Notes: generated by a model not told the origin, from the sequence alone. A stretch of 64,000 nt of DNA from Prorocentrum cordatum (GCA_963575745.1 CAUYUJ010018616.1:631680-695679), one strand, 5' to 3'; counted from the stretch's first letter, positions 12,030 to 23,849 are shown. Numbers and translations are program-made.

Positions 12030-12150
12030 AAGCCTGAGTCGAACCTGAGTCGAACCTGAGTCGAACTTGAGTCGAACTTGAGTCGAACTTGAGTCGAACT
12101 TGAGTCGAACTGGGGTCGAACAGATCCGTTAGGTGGGCTCCAGGAAGGTC
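12030..12150. repeat. GAGTCGAACYT tandem repeat, copy 1
   Basis: About eight units of an 11-12 bp motif GAGTCGAACTT/CCT, followed by a block ending AGGTGGGCTCCAGGAAGGTCC. The same array plus the same right flank (AGGTGGCCCCAAGGAAGGTCC) lies at 27838-27958, so the two loci share a repeat family. Confidence 0.85.
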
Positions 12151-12224
12151 CCCGAAACGAGCATCGAAGGGATGGGCCTCGGATGCCGAAGCGAGGGCCG
12201 CACAACGCAAACTGCCGGCACCTT

Positions 12225-12496
12225 TCAGCAGGAGCGCCTCGGCGGTCCAGGCCGGGCGCGCAGCGCGCCCAGGCTCTCGCGCACGCCCTCGGCCTCGGGC
12301 AGCAGCTCCGCCGGCGCCTCCAGCACCGCCCCCTCGCACGCGCACGACGCGAAGAGCTGCAGGAGCGCGTGCGCGTCGAGGGCGGCGTAGTGCCGCTGCG
12401 CCTCGCTGAGGGGCCGCAGCGACCAGTCGGAGCACTGCTGCGACTTGTCCAGGTCCCGCCCCAGCGACGCCCGCACCTCTCGCGGGGCGGCAGAAT
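12225..12496 (-). CDS. Exon of a DEDDy 3'-5' exonuclease-like protein (motif III)
   Basis: Minus frame from an ACAG acceptor at about 12497, ending in a stop at 12225. It contains LGRDLDKSQQCSDWSLRPLS then QRHYAALDAHALLQLF. In the RNase D/EXD/Mut-7 exonuclease family the final segment reads LDKS...SDW..RPL...Q..YAA.DA..L, and the Y-x3-D pair of motif III is present here (YAALD). Upstream motifs I and II are not at this locus, but matching ones lie on the same strand at 50.2 and 49.6 kb. This could be the last exon of that gene across a very long intron, or a separate copy. The stop may be real or may follow an unrecognised donor. Confidence 0.65.
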
Positions 12497-12867
12497 CTGT
12501 ACAGCATTCGGCCTGACCTAAGGAACGATAAATGAGGAACGGACCCCCTTTTTTTCTCAAGTAAACCTAGGAGGTCCGAAGGAACACCAGGGGGGCTCGC
12601 CGCCAACAAGGCAGCGGAACGCACGCAGACCGAAGGAACGACCGAGCCCCTTCTGAAAAGTAAGTGTTCCTTGTTCAAGCCGGACCCTGTACCTCACAGC
12701 CCCCGCAACTGCGTATAAGAGTGAGGGGGCAGCGGGAAGGTCGGCAGTCCTCGAGGTTCTTGAGGAGCCCGCCGCGGGCGCCGAGTTTTCGTCAAAGCAG
12801 TGCGGATGGGTCGCAGGTGAGTCGCGGGGTGGGTCGCGGAGTAGGTCGCGAGCGAGGACGACGACAC

Positions 12868-12887
12868 ATAACAACAACAACAACAGC

Positions 12888-12926
<39 letters not shown>
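12868..12926. repeat. (CAA)n microsatellite
   Basis: Near-perfect ACA/CAA triplets, about 20 units. Confidence 0.9.
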
Positions 12927-13199
12927 TACTAGCACGTGGGGACACTCCGTTCTCACCAGTGCCAGGGTTTTCATAGGAGGCGGGCAATACCCCCACTTTG
13001 TGGGGGGGCCGGTTCAAGCTCTACCAAATTTCCAAACGACTCTTCGCCACCACCCACACCCAGCTTCCCGCCCTATGACGTTCGGACACTTCACTTCGTG
13101 GCATGCGGACGACCGTGGCTACTATTCAGGGCCCCGCGGCCGACGACGACGGCGTGCGCGCGCGAAGAAAAACGACGAATGTGTCCCGCATGCGTATTC

Positions 13200-13560
13200 G
13201 ATTTGAAAATGATGGCCCTGGCAGGTGCGCAACCGTTGTTGCAGAAGTTCGAAAAAGTTGCTCGCAAAAGCCCGTTTGACAGAAATGTTTAAAAAGTGTT
13301 GGGTTTCCTACGAATCCGCAAGAGCGCGCGGGATGAAATTTTGACATTTTTTTGTTGAAAAACCATTGGTTTTTTGATGTTTTTATGTTAAAATCGCTAC
13401 GAAAACTAAGGTTTTGGAAGGATTTCGTCTTGCGCGCGCGAATGTCCACTTTACCTTATTTTTTGCAAGGGATTCTTGAAGTTTGGTTATGTTAGAACAA
13501 GAAATGTCCACTTTAGCTTATTTTTTGCAAGGGAAAACGGGCCGTAACAAAACAACCGGA
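13200..13560. other. AT-rich island with a short tandem duplication
   Basis: Unusually AT-rich for the window, with runs of T and A. The block AAATGTCCACTTTA followed by CTTATTTTTTGCAAGG occurs twice, near 13439 and 13501, a duplication of about 61 bp. No open frame of note. Confidence 0.6.
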
Positions 13561-13684
13561 TCCGGACCAACCCGTTTTGCCTGAGACTTCCTCACGAAAA
13601 TGATGAAAATGTGGCTGCGGCCTAGGCGCGGCGGGGGGGTCGTGCACCAGGGGTCCCAACAATAATTATTCTTTAGAAGTGATA

Positions 13685-14035
13685 ATCTTCAACAACAACA
13701 ACAACAGCAACAACAACAACAACAACAGCAACAACAACAACGACGACAACAACAACAGCAGCAACAACAACGACCAACAACCGCAACAACAACGACAACA
13801 ACAAACACAACAGCAACAACAAAACCACTCAACCAACAACAACAACAACAGTAACACCAAAGACAACAACATCAACAGCAATAATAACAACCATAGCCAC
13901 AACAACACCAACAACGACAACACCAACAACAACAACACTAGCAACAGCAACATCAACATCAGCAGCCACAACAACAACAATAATAACACCACCGCCGCCA
14001 CCAACACCAACGACAACAACACCATCAACAATCAT
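13685..14035. repeat. (CAA)n / (AAC)n microsatellite
   Basis: About 350 bp of CAA triplets with CAG, GAC and ATC variants. The poly-Asn and poly-Gln frames are artefacts. Confidence 0.95.
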
Positions 14036-14354
14036 AGTATAGGACGGCTTGCATGTTTGTCTGGTCGCGGGCCAGTCAACACATATGTCCCACCCCCTCG
14101 ATACCCGCCCTCTTAGTTTTCGATCGTACTTCCTTGATTGTGTATATATATACACACGTCTTATCTGCAACCTGTATTTCGTGTAGCCCCTACGGCAAGG
14201 GAAGAGAGGACGGATGGAAGAGGGGGAGGGACAACAAGGAGGGAGAAATACCGTAGCACCCCGCAATTGCGGATAAGAGTGAGGGGGCGGGCGCGGGCGT
14301 TGCGGGAATCGAGCTTGCGGATTTCGTGGCCCTCACTTTCTTTGTCGCTGGCGT

Positions 14355-14515
14355 TCCTCCTCCTCCTCCTCCTCCTCTTCCTCCTCCTCCTCCTCCTCCT
14401 CTTCCTCATCCTAGTCCCTCTGCTCCTCTTCCTCCTCGTCCTTACCCTAGTCCCCCCATCCCCCTTTCCCTCCCTCCTCCCTCAACCGCCCTCCTCCTCC
14501 TTCTCCTCCAGATGG
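14355..14515. repeat. CTC/TCC-rich microsatellite
   Basis: CTC triplets interrupted by TTC and CCC variants. Confidence 0.85.
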
Positions 14516-15270
14516 TCGCGGATGGTCGCGGGGTCGGTCGCGGGTCGGGGGCTAGCGAAAACAAACCAGCCCGCCTTGCGCGCCGATTTGAAATTGCAAC
14601 GTGCGCGGGGTGGTCGCGGTGGGTCGCGGGGTCGGTCGCGGGTCGGGGGTCGTGAGCAACCGCAAAACAGCCCGCCGCAGGCGCCGAATTTGAAATTGCA
14701 ACGTGCGCGGGGTGGTCGCGTATGATCACGGGTGGGTCGCGGATGGTCGGTCAGGGGTCGTGAGCAAACGCGTAAACAGCCCGCCGAAGGCGCCGATTTT
14801 GAAATTGCAATGTGCGCGGGGTGGTCGCTGTGGATCGCGGGGTCGGTCGCGGGGTGGGTCGCGGGTCGGGGGCCGTGAACAAACGCAAAACAGCCCGCCG
14901 CAGGCGCCGATTTTGAAATTGCAACGTGCGCGGGGTGGTCGCGGTGGGTCGCGGGTGTGTCGCGGGGTGGGTCGCGGGTCGGGGGTCGCGAGCGAATGCA
15001 AAACCGCCCGCCGCAGGCGCCGATGTTTGAAATTGCAATGTGCGCGGGGTGGATCGTGGGTGGATCGCGGGTGGGTCGCGGGGTGGGTCGCGGGTCGGTC
15101 GCAGGTGGGTCACGCAGCGGGGCGTGAAGTGGGTCGCGGGCGCGGGGTCGCGGAGTGGGTCGCGGGTGGGTCGTGGGTGGGTCGCGGGGTGGGTCGCGGG
15201 TGGGTCGTGGGGTGGGTCGGGGGGTGGGTCGCGGGGTGGGTCGCGGGTGGGTCGCGAGGCGGGCCACGGG
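14516..15270. repeat. Tandem array of ~100-115 bp units
   Basis: Five copies of a unit carrying CAGCCCGCCGCAGGCGCCGA followed by TTTTGAAATTGCAACGTGCG, starting near 14569, 14668, 14776, 14890 and 15006. Between copies lie variable numbers of GGGTCGCGGGTG decamers; the last 200 bp is decamers only. Long Arg/Gly and Pro/Thr frames across the array come from this periodicity. Confidence 0.9.
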
Positions 15271-15399
15271 GGGGACGACGCCAAACAAACAAACAAACAA
15301 CAAACAACAACAACAACAAGATTCCGCATCGCGGAATTCCACTTCAGCCACGCACCCAGGGACACAGAATGACCGTTCGGCCTCCTCACTCTGATGGAG

Positions 15400-16140
15400 T
15401 ACGAGAGAGAGAGAGAGAGAGAGTAGTAGCAGGATGGGGACTAGAAACAAAACAATGCCAGAACCAGACGGGCAGATCGGGCGGGTAGACCCTAACGGGC
15501 GGGTCGGAAAGGCGGGCCCAGGCGGCCAGGTCGATCAGGCGGGTTGCTGAAGCGTGCGTCCTGCATGAATCGCAAGGTCATGGGTTTCGAGCGATGGCGC
15601 GATTTCCGAGTAAATCGTTAGGAACTCCACAGCGAGAGCGTGAATCCTGAGTGCCGATGGCGCGGATGGAAGGGGGAGGGAGCAGGATGGAGCGGAAAAC
15701 ACGTGGCAGAACCAGACGGGCAGATCGGGCGGGTAGACCCTAAGGGGCGGGTCTGGAAGGCGGGCCCGAGCGGCCAGGTCGAGCAGGCGGGTCGCTGAAG
15801 CGTGAGTCCGCATGAATCGCGAAGAACTCTCGAACAAAAACGCGATTCCTAAGTAAGCCGTGAGAGAAGCAAAAGCGAGAGCATGATTCTTGAGTGTCGA
15901 GGGCGCGGCGCTTGAGAAAATAGAGAAGAAATCCCACCCGAGAGCGAGATTCCTGAAGTGTGAAAAAGTCCCGCGCGCGAGAGCGCGATTTTAAAATACA
16001 TTGCGAGGGTGGAAAATTATCAGGCGGGAGCCGTTGTTGCTACTGTAGCCGGGGGGCCAGCAACACAGTGTGGGCAGGAAGACTTCCCCTGATAAAAAAA
16101 AACATGGTGCGAGCCTCGAGGGGGCATTTCAACTGAAAAC
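15400..16140. repeat. Dispersed ~700-bp repeat (family L), copy 1
   Basis: Contains in order a GA run, GGCAGATCGGGCGGGTAGACC, GGCCAGGTCGA, GCGGGTTGCTGAAGCGTG, several GAGAGCGCGATTCC-type subrepeats, and a terminal block GACTTCCCCTGATAAAAAAA then GGTGCGAGCCTCGAG. The first half is itself duplicated (15460 and 15700). Related copies are at 16245-16860 and 18050-18710, with partial copies at 14050-14240, 18825-19040 and 19535-19625. Confidence 0.75.
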
Positions 16141-16244
16141 GCACAATGTGCACCGGTGGGGGGATCAGAAATAACTAATGTTCAAACGTGAGATTTCAAC
16201 AACAAGAACAACCATTTTGAACCTGTCCGCTCCTATCTGCTCGC

Positions 16245-16860
16245 GTTTCATTCAACACGCATATCCCAAACCCTCGGTACCCGCTCTCTTCGTTTTCGAT
16301 CGTGCCCCTTGGGAGTAGATCTTCCCTACCTGCCACGCGCATGCACTGTAGTGCAACCCTGAAACAACGGAAGAGAGGACGGATGGAAGGGAGAGGGAGA
16401 AGGATGAAGCACGAAAGAAATTAGCAAAAGGGGGACGAGGAGATGAAAACACGTGGTAGAACCACACCGGGGGATCGGGAGCCCAGACCCTGGCGGGCGG
16501 GTCTGGAAGGCGGGCCCGCCCGGTCAGGTCGAGCAGGCGGGTTGCTGAAGCGTGTGCCATGCACGGGTCGTGGGGAAGTCTCGAACGACAACGCGATTCC
16601 CAAGTACATCGCGAAAACAAATCCTGAGTGTCGAGGGCTGGGCGTTTCGATAGATGGTGTGGAAATCCTACGCGAGAGCGCGATTCCTGGAAAAAATGTG
16701 AGAACCTCCCAAGCGAGAGCACGATGCCGGAATAACTTATGAGGAAATATCAGGCGGGAACCGTTGCTGTTGCAGCTGGGTGCCAACGACACAGTTCGAG
16801 CAGGAAGACTTCCCCTGATAAAAAAAAGGGTGCGAGCCTCGATGGGGGACACATCAATTG
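16245..16860. repeat. Family L repeat, copy 2
   Basis: Begins CATTCAACACGCATATCCC, then CTCGGTACCCGCTCTCTTCG and GTTTTCGATCGTGCCCC. It continues through the GCGATTCC subrepeats and ends with the GACTTCCCCTGATAAAAAAA block. No coding sequence recognised. Confidence 0.75.
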
Positions 16861-16939
16861 AAAATTAGCCTGGCGAAGGACCCAACCATATGCAGTTGCG
16901 GGCACCGCAAATGTGAGCATCGACTTCGGTGGCGCTCCT

Positions 16940-17665
16940 TGTGGGACCACGCATCGTGTGAAGGGTGTGCCGGAGTACTAAGGCGGGGGCGGCGGCGGCG
17001 GCGGCGGCGATCGCAAGCCTGGGTCGCGAAACGCATGAGAAGTGTGCCAAAATGAGCGGCGGGGACGCATGCAAACTGCGCCACTGGATCTCAGGTGGAG
17101 CTCCCGATAGGGCTACGAAACGTGTGAGGCGTGTGCCGGCATGGCGCGGGCGCATGTGGGCACCGCCACGGGGGACTTCGGTGGAGCCCCCTATGTGGCC
17201 ACGAAACGTGTGAGGGGTGTGCCGGCATGGGTGGTGCGGACACATGTGGGCATCGCCACTGGGGCTTTCGGTGGAGTTCCCTATGTACCCATGTGGGGCC
17301 GCGAAACGTGTGAGGGGTGTGCCGAAATGGGTGAAGGGGACGCATGTGGGCACCGCCAATGGGGCCTTCGGTGGAGCTACCTATAAGGCCACGAGCCGTG
17401 TAAGGAATAAGCCGAAATTGGTGACGTGGACGAATTTGGGCACCGTCACTGAGGCCTTCGGTGGAGCCCCCCTATGGGGCCACGAAACGTGTGAGGGGTG
17501 TGCCAACATGGGTGGCGGGGACGAATGTGGGCATCGCCACTGGGGCCTTCGGTGGAGCCCCCATGTGGGGCCACGAAACGTGTGAGAGGGGTGCCGAACC
17601 GCCATGCGAACCCTGCCACTGTGGCCTCTGGTAGAGTTGCCTATGGAACCACGAAGCGTGTGAGG
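16940..17665. repeat. ~88-bp satellite (family S), array 1
   Basis: About eight tandem units, each with CACGAAACGTGTGAGGGGTG, TGCCGAAATGGG, CGCATGTGGGCACCGCCA and GCCTTCGGTGGAGCTCC. The same satellite forms a second array at 54110-54870, and two units lie at 19055-19215. Frames through it give repetitive Cys/His-containing peptides that are artefacts. Confidence 0.9.
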
Positions 17666-17689
17666 GGTCCGTGATGGGCGATGACGGTG

Positions 17690-17945
17690 AGAATGATGAC
17701 GGTAACTGTGGTGATGATGCTGATGATGATGATGATGATGATGATGGTGATAGTGGTGGTGGTGGTGGTGGTGGTGATTATGGTGGTGGTGATGATGATA
17801 ATGATGATGACGATGACGTTGATGGCGATGATGGGAGGTGGGAGGAGGAGGGAGGATGGGGGAGGAGGAGGAGAGGAAGAGGAGGCGGAGGAGGAGGAGG
17901 AGGAGGAACGAAGGAACGCGGAGCGCTGCCTCTTCAAAGCGAGGA
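17690..17945. repeat. GAT/GGT and GGA microsatellite
   Basis: GAT and GGT triplets at 17690-17835, then GGA triplets to 17910. They lie between satellite array 1 and a tail block AGCGAGGACCCAGCCACACAGG that also follows satellite array 2 near 55030. Confidence 0.9.
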
Positions 17946-18049
17946 CCCAGCCACACAGGATGGTTGGGACAACTGCACTGTGCACCAGTGGGGGATCACC
18001 ACTGATCGTTTTTAAATAATGAAAACCCAGCCATCATTGTAAACCTGTT

Positions 18050-18710
18050 CGCTCTTAAACGCTCGCGTGCCATTCAACACGTGTATCACAAACTCTCGGT
18101 ACCCGCCCTCTTCCTTTTCGTCTTGGATCGTGCCCACGCTTGGGGGTATATCCCTCTACCTGCCGAGTGTAGTTGGCGCAGGCCCTGACAAAGGGTATTG
18201 TAAGGAGGGGAGGAGTGGAGAGACAAGGGGGAGGGAGAAGGATGGAGCACGATATAAATTTGCAGGAAAAGGGTTAGGAGCAGCAGCACAAGCAACAGCA
18301 ACATAACCAGCCTGGCGTATTGGGCGGGCGGGCCCTAACGGGCAGGTCGGACGGGCGGGCCCATACGGCAAGGTCGAGCGAGCAGTCGCTAAAGCGTCGG
18401 AAGTTTCGAACGATAACGAGATTCCCGATTAAATCGTCAGGACATCCACAGCGATAGCGTGATTTGTGAATCTGGGGGGCACGGCGCCACAGTACATCGT
18501 GGGGAAATACAACGCGAAAGCGTGGTTCCTGGATAAAGTATGAAGAAGTCCCGCGCGAGAGCGCGACATTGAAATAATGTGTAAGGAAGGATCAGGCGGG
18601 AACCGCTGTTGTCTTAAACCGGGGGCCAGGGGTGCAGTTTGGCGTCCACACGCCTTACCTAAACAAAAACAAGGTGCGGGCCCCAGGAGGAGCACTTTGA
18701 TTGAAAAGCA
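18050..18710. repeat. Family L repeat, copy 3
   Basis: Same block order as copy 2, starting CATTCAACACGTGTATCAC and ending in a variant GCCTTACCTAAACAAAAACA, then GGTGCGGGCCCC. Confidence 0.7.
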
Positions 18711-20085
18711 CCAGTGGTCACCAGGGGGACGAGCAACAGCTCTTGCTTAGAAATGGACATTGAGCAGCAACAACACCAACAACAACAACCATACGTTCAA
18801 GACAATACATTATTTTGCGATCTCGTGCCATTCAACACGTATATCCCAAGCCCTCGGTACCCGCTCTCTTCGTTTTCGATCGTGCCCCCTTGTGGGTATA
18901 GCTTCCTTCCCTGATACGCGCATGTAGTGCAGCCCCTAAAAAGGGGAGGGAGGGGAATGGAGGGGAGGGACAAAGAGGGAGCACGAGAGAAAGTAGCAGG
19001 AGAGGGGCCAGGAACAGACAGTAAGTGGCAAAACCAAATGGGCAGATCGGGCGGGCCACGAAACGTGTGGGGGGTGCGCCAAAGTGGGGCGGCGGCGCCA
19101 TGTGGACCCTGCCAGTGGGGGGCCTTCGGTGGAATTCCATATGGGGCCACGAACCGTGCGAGGGGTGCGCAAAAATGGGGGCGGCGCCGCCGTTTGGACC
19201 CTGCCGCTGGGGCTCCCTAAGGGGGGCACGATCGACGACGAAGACGTCGGATATCGAGTTTTTTGGCATGCACATGTTGAATGCAACGCGGTCACTTGAA
19301 AGCGAACAGTCTTAGCATGACGGTTTCTGATGCTGTCGGTCGGGGGCCAGCAGCGCATTACGTTTCGTCAAACTTTCCATTTCATGCCCCTCAAACAAGC
19401 ACGAGTCTTCTTGGGCGGGAAGTCTGGGTGTGGGAGTCTCGCTCCCTTTTTTCATATAGTCCCTCCAGGGGGTGGCATCATGATGGATGCACGGGTATCA
19501 AAAATTCATGGCGCGTGAAGGTAAAATGATTGCTGGTGCTGTAGTTCGGGGCCCAACAGCACATTACGGGGCTTCCCTTTGCAAAACAATGCGAGCCCTG
19601 TGAGGGGCACTTCAATTGAAAAACATCAGGCGCACGGTGGAGGGAGGGTCAAAGACAACTACTCATTAGACTTGAGAATCCCACAACAGCAATCTTGGTG
19701 CCCCCATAGCCACGCATCAACATGCCACATGCACGATGCCAACCCCACTTGGGGAATTGGAGTGAAGGGGAGGGGAAGGGAGGGGCGACATTCCCACACC
19801 CAGATCTCCCGCCCAAGGAGGTCGAGCTGAGGTCGAGCCAACACCTCTCCCGAGGAACACTCCCACTTCCAGATCGCACGACACATGGAAATCATTGCGG
19901 CTATGGAGGGGCGGAGGGGAAATCTCCAGGATCAGGCGTGAACACACAAAGGATCCTAGCCCCAGTCCAAAGGAATGTACAGGAGCATATTTAACACACA
20001 GAGCGCTTGAGCCCAGGAGAAGGACAATATTTAGGAACATCTGCAAAGCGCAAAAGGATTCGAGCCCAGGGGCGGCGAAGCATCT
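18711..20085. other. Partial family L and S repeats, otherwise spacer
   Basis: Contains the 5' part of family L at 18825-19040, two family S units at 19055-19215 and a family L end at 19535-19625. The remainder (19640-20085) shows no recognised gene or repeat. Confidence 0.5.
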
Positions 20086-20089
20086 TGGG

Positions 20090-20420
20090 GCGAAGCCTAC
20101 GAGGGCGAAGCCTACGGTGGGCCGAAAAGCGCTCCCCGAACACACATCCCAGTACAGAAACATTTTTCCTGGTGCCTCTTGGGGCCTCCTGGGGGCGGGG
20201 GGGCTAGCGAAAACCGCTGCCCGAACGCATCATTACCCCAATGCAGAAAAGCGTCTCCTGGGGCCTCCTGGGAGCGGGAGGGCCGAAAAATGCTCCACCA
20301 GAACATATCCCAATACAGAAAAATGCCTCCTGGGGCCACCTGGGAGCGGAGCGGCCAAAAAACTCTTCCTGAACACATGTCCCAATAGAGCCAATGCCTC
20401 CTGGGGCCTCCTGGGGCCTC
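20090..20420. repeat. ~78-bp tandem repeat, four units
   Basis: Units starting near 20149, 20233, 20309 and 20382 share CCCAATACAGAAAA, TGCCTCCTGGGGCC and TCCTGGGAGCGG. Confidence 0.85.
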
Positions 20421-20740
20421 CGCAAGTAGCGGCAAGACTGCTCTGACGGATTCCCCTGTGCTGCTGACTTGCGAAGACATCGCAGGCGAAACGGCCATTC
20501 CGGCATCTGCGAGCAGCAGGCAGCAAGAATGCTCTGAAGGACCCCCTTGTGCTGCTGAATTGCGAACAAATTCAAGCGAAAAGGCCATGCCGGTGTCCGC
20601 GAGTAGCAGCAACCTGGTTCTGAAGGACCCCCGTGTAGTGCTAAATTTCGAAGACGTCGCAAGCGAAACGGCCGTTCCAGCATCCGCAAGCAGCGGCAAG
20701 ACTGCTCTCCAGGACCCTCTTGTGGTGCCACACTGAAAAG
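20421..20740. repeat. ~89-bp tandem repeat, four units
   Basis: Units near 20421, 20510, 20598 and 20686 share GCAAGCAGCGGCAAGACTGC, TCTGAAGGACCCCC and GCGAAACGGCC. The plus frame stays open for 92 codons with a period near 30 residues (ETAVPASASS...). This could be a repeat-protein fragment but is more likely chance from the period. Confidence 0.8.
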
Positions 20741-21329
20741 AATTCTCAGGCGAGAGCGCTCTTCCTGAGGCTCGGGCTCCAGGGCCTCTCGGAGTAAACT
20801 GTGAGGAGGTATCGCACAGGAGCGTTGTTGCTGTTGGGGGGGAGTTCGGGCGGAACCCCAAAATGCTTGAGGGTGAGCCTCAATTTCGAAGGAGATGCAG
20901 CTGGCGCCGAAGCGTGAGCGCCAAGGCGCCTGCAGGGGGTCCAACGCCAATACGCAGGCCCAACGGGCCAGAGGCGTGCTAAAATCTCTGGCAGGCGTGT
21001 CAGAACGTGTCGAGTTCGCGCGCGCGTGGCTTCCCCTGGGGGGCCCAGACGCGAAGTAGCCCGACGAGGTCCCGGCGGGTCCCCGGCAGGTCCGGGCCAG
21101 AGATGCCGGAACTCCTAGGCGCGGCCCCGGGGGGCCCCCGGAGCACCCAAGGAGCGCCCCAAGGAGGTGCCGACGACGCTCCGGGATGGCTCCAAGAGGG
21201 CCCCCAGGGAGCCCGCAAAGGCACACTTCATGGATTTTGCGGAGGGTGTGAAAGAGGCTGGCGTTACCGTCTTTTCAAGCTTCCGACCGCCCCGGACGGC
21301 CCAAGAAGTCTCTCAGGTCGCCCCAAGTC
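20741..21329. other. Spacer with CCCAAGG-type repeats
   Basis: Degenerate GGCCCCCGGAG/CCCAAGGAGC repeats at 21020-21210; no gene seen. Confidence 0.4.
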
Positions 21330-22110
21330 GTTTTCTCCCTCTGGGACCGCTCTGGGCGCATTGTTGGGGCCCTCTGGCGCCGTCTTGGGGGCCTCGTGGG
21401 CCGTCTTGGGGCGCACGGGGGCAGTATCAGCACCCTCCTGGGGGTATCCTGGGCAGTCTTGGGGCGATATTGAGGGCCCCATGGGGCCGTCGTGGAGCGC
21501 CGCAAGCCGAAAAGGGAGGAAGTGGGAAATCCGATAGAAAACGAAAGAGAATACATGGATTTGGTGTGTTGGGGCACTCTTCGAAGTGCTTGTGGATGCC
21601 TCTTGGGCCGTCTTGGAGGCCTCTGGGGACGACGACTGGACGGGAACCTGCGTGATTCGGGGTTCCCTGGATCGTCTGGGGGAGGGTCTGAGGGTCTGGA
21701 GGTTCTCTTGGCCCGTCTGGGAGGCGTCTTGGGGTGCCTCGTGCGCCGCCTGCGGGCGCTCTGAGGCAGAATTGGCACCCTCCTGGGGGGCATCCTGCGC
21801 CGTGTTTGGGCGAGCTTCGGGGCCCCTGGGGCCGTCGTGGGGAGCGGCCACGCCGTAAAAGGAGGAAGTAGAACATCCCAGCAAGACGTGAGAAGAATCA
21901 AGGAATAGAGGTATGCTGGGGCGCTCTTCGAAGTGCTTGTGGATGCCTCTTGGGGGGGGGGGAAGCGACTGGAGGCGAACTTGGGGGATTCGGGATCCCT
22001 GGACTGCCTGCAGGGGCTCTCGGGGTTCTCTTGGCCCGGGTGGGAAGTGCCGTGAGGGGCCTCGCGGGCCGTGCAGGGGCGCTCTGGGGCAGCCGTGGCG
22101 CCGAGGGCTT
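21330..22110. repeat. ~359-bp direct tandem duplication
   Basis: The block TGGGGCACTCTTCGAAGTGC, then TTGTGGATGCCTCTTGGG, occurs at 21569 and again at 21928. It is preceded in both by a GGGGCCGTCGTGG...GCCGxAA.AGGAGGAAGT segment (about 21485 and 21828), giving over two units. Confidence 0.85.
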
Positions 22111-22119
22111 CCCAGGAGG

Positions 22120-22690
22120 CAGACAGCAATGAGAACGAGGCAAGGGCAGCGGTACTGGTGCCCATTTCTCCTCTGACCCTCGATTCTGGGAGCGTTGCCC
22201 TAGGATGTGGGTCATGTTGCATCTTGGGGGGAACTCGTCTGTCCCATCGCGCCAGCCATCCGTGTCGCACCCGTGCCGAAACCATGTCGAAGGCACCGAA
22301 TCCGCGTCGAGCCTGTGTCGAGTAAAGGCGGAACTCACGTCGAAGCTGCGTCGAGCCCACGTCGGAGCATAAGAGAAGACTTCCACTTACTTACAGGACC
22401 GGGAAGGTCCCCCGATGCCCCAAATGGCGAAACCGAGGCAAGGGCAACATTGTCGGTATCTGTTCCTCCTCTCATCCTCGATTTTGGGAACATTGCCCCA
22501 AAATGTGGGCTACGTTGCATCTCTCGGGGTCCTCGCCTGTCCCGTCGCGCCAACCATCCGTGTCGCATCGATGTCGAACCCACGTCGGATGCGCCGAATC
22601 CGCGTTGAATCCGTGCCGACTCCACGCTAAACTTACGTCGAAACTGCGTCGAGCCCACGCAGAAGCACAAGAAAAGGCTGCCTCTTGGTG
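22120..22690. repeat. ~298-bp tandem duplication with GTCGA-rich cores
   Basis: Two units share CTCGATTTTGGGAACATTGCC, ATGTGGGCTACGTTGCATCT, CTGTCCCGTCGCGCCAACCA and a GTCGA-rich segment (about 22190 and 22489). Apparent minus frames across it are repeat-derived. Confidence 0.85.
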
Positions 22691-23080
22691 GCCTCTTGGA
22701 GGTCTCTTGATGCCTCTTTGGGGATCTCTCTCTTGGATGCCTCTTCGGGTTTCTGGAGACTCCCTCGGGGCTGCCTTGCAGCTGTCTTGGGAGGTCTTGG
22801 GCGGCTCTGGGGCCACCTTGGAGCTATCTCTGGAGCCGTTGGGGCTGACTTGGAACGGTTTGGAGGGCCTCTTGGGCCGTCGTGAGCGCCGTGAATGGTG
22901 CCTATGGTAGTCTTTCGGTTACCTCTCGGGGCCTCTTGAGGCCTCTTGAGGGGGTCTCAGCTTTTTGCCCGCGAGAGCCTGGCAGCGTCGCAGAAGCGCT
23001 CGCAGGTCCCTTCACTCGGATGTGATCGCGCCAAACGCACATACGCACCCTTACGCGCAAGCGACCGGCCACTCCCTTGC
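22691..23080. other. Spacer with CTTGGGGCC-type repeats
   Basis: TCTTGGGGCC/TCTTGGAGG degenerate repeats at 22685-22960, then unique sequence without a recognised gene. Confidence 0.4.
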
Positions 23081-23200
23081 CATCGCTCGGACGTCCATTC
23101 CTCGTGTATGTTTCGATTTCGTGCGAGCTTTTTTCGCTAAGTCATCCAGGATGCTCCTCCATGGTCCTCGCCGAGAAAAACTGCACACGTCCGAGCGATG
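23081..23200. mobile_element. Inverted-repeat element, family M3, copy 1
   Basis: 120-bp element with perfect 14-bp inverted ends CATCGCTCGGACGT and ACGTCCGAGCGATG. The interior contains TTTCGTGCG and GATGCTCCTCCATGGTCCTC, then GCCGAGAAA. A second copy is at 51693-51810. No coding capacity. Confidence 0.8.
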
Positions 23201-23497
23201 CCAAGCTCCTGGTCAGGCGGGAACGCGCTCCTCACGGTGGAGCCGCGCCCCGACACCACGAAGTGTGCGCAAAGCGCCAGGCACAGGGCACATGGCGCAA
23301 AAGGGACGCCCGCCGCCGCCGAGAACCTGCACAGCAGCGTCTGCATTGCCCCTGGCCCCTGCAAGAATGAGGACTGCGCTGTGTATCATCTTACGTGCTG
23401 CATGCTCTCACGGCTGGGAAAGCGTGATCTGTCGGGGTACTGGGGCGAGTTCCTCTGGGGCAGTGCGCTGAGGAGGAGGCAGCGGAGCGGACATACC

Positions 23498-23573
23498 TCG
23501 GGAAAGGCGTCGTGTGACAGCTCGGCCAGTGGGTGCTTGGCGGTGGTGGTGCGCGGTGCGTCGATGCGCACCT
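23498..23573 (-). CDS. Candidate short internal exon
   Basis: On the minus strand a GCTGTAG acceptor precedes 25 codons reading VRIDAPRTTTAKHPLAELSH then DAFPE, and the exon ends GAG before GTATGT, a canonical donor. The sequence is compositionally protein-like and bounded by consistent splice signals, but too short to assign to a family. Confidence 0.35.
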
Positions 23574-23849
23574 ACAGCGCCTCGTGGCGCTCAGACGGAG
23601 CCTGAGGCCCATTCCCCACTACGCTCGCCAGGGATGTCGGGGAAAAACGAACGGCGCGCGGAGCGGCTGTAAACAACTAAGGGAGGATATGCACCAGGGC
23701 AGGCGACAAGGCGAGCAATGCGCGGCGGCCTATTCAAAAAGCAGCGGCGCTGATCTCTCCACCGCCGTGCGCTCGGGCAGCTAGAAATCAATGACGATTG
23801 CGTGTCCCTCTATCTCTTACCTGCTCGCACGGATTGGAGGACCAGGGGC

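Noticed and set aside
14516-15270. CRISPR-like block-and-spacer array
   Set aside because: The spacers are themselves repetitive G-rich decamers, the conserved block is long and not palindromic, and the genome context is eukaryotic.
16940-17665. Cys/His-containing repeat protein (zinc-finger-like)
   Set aside because: The apparent repeats come from the ~88-bp satellite, whose period is not a multiple of three, so no single frame carries all units.
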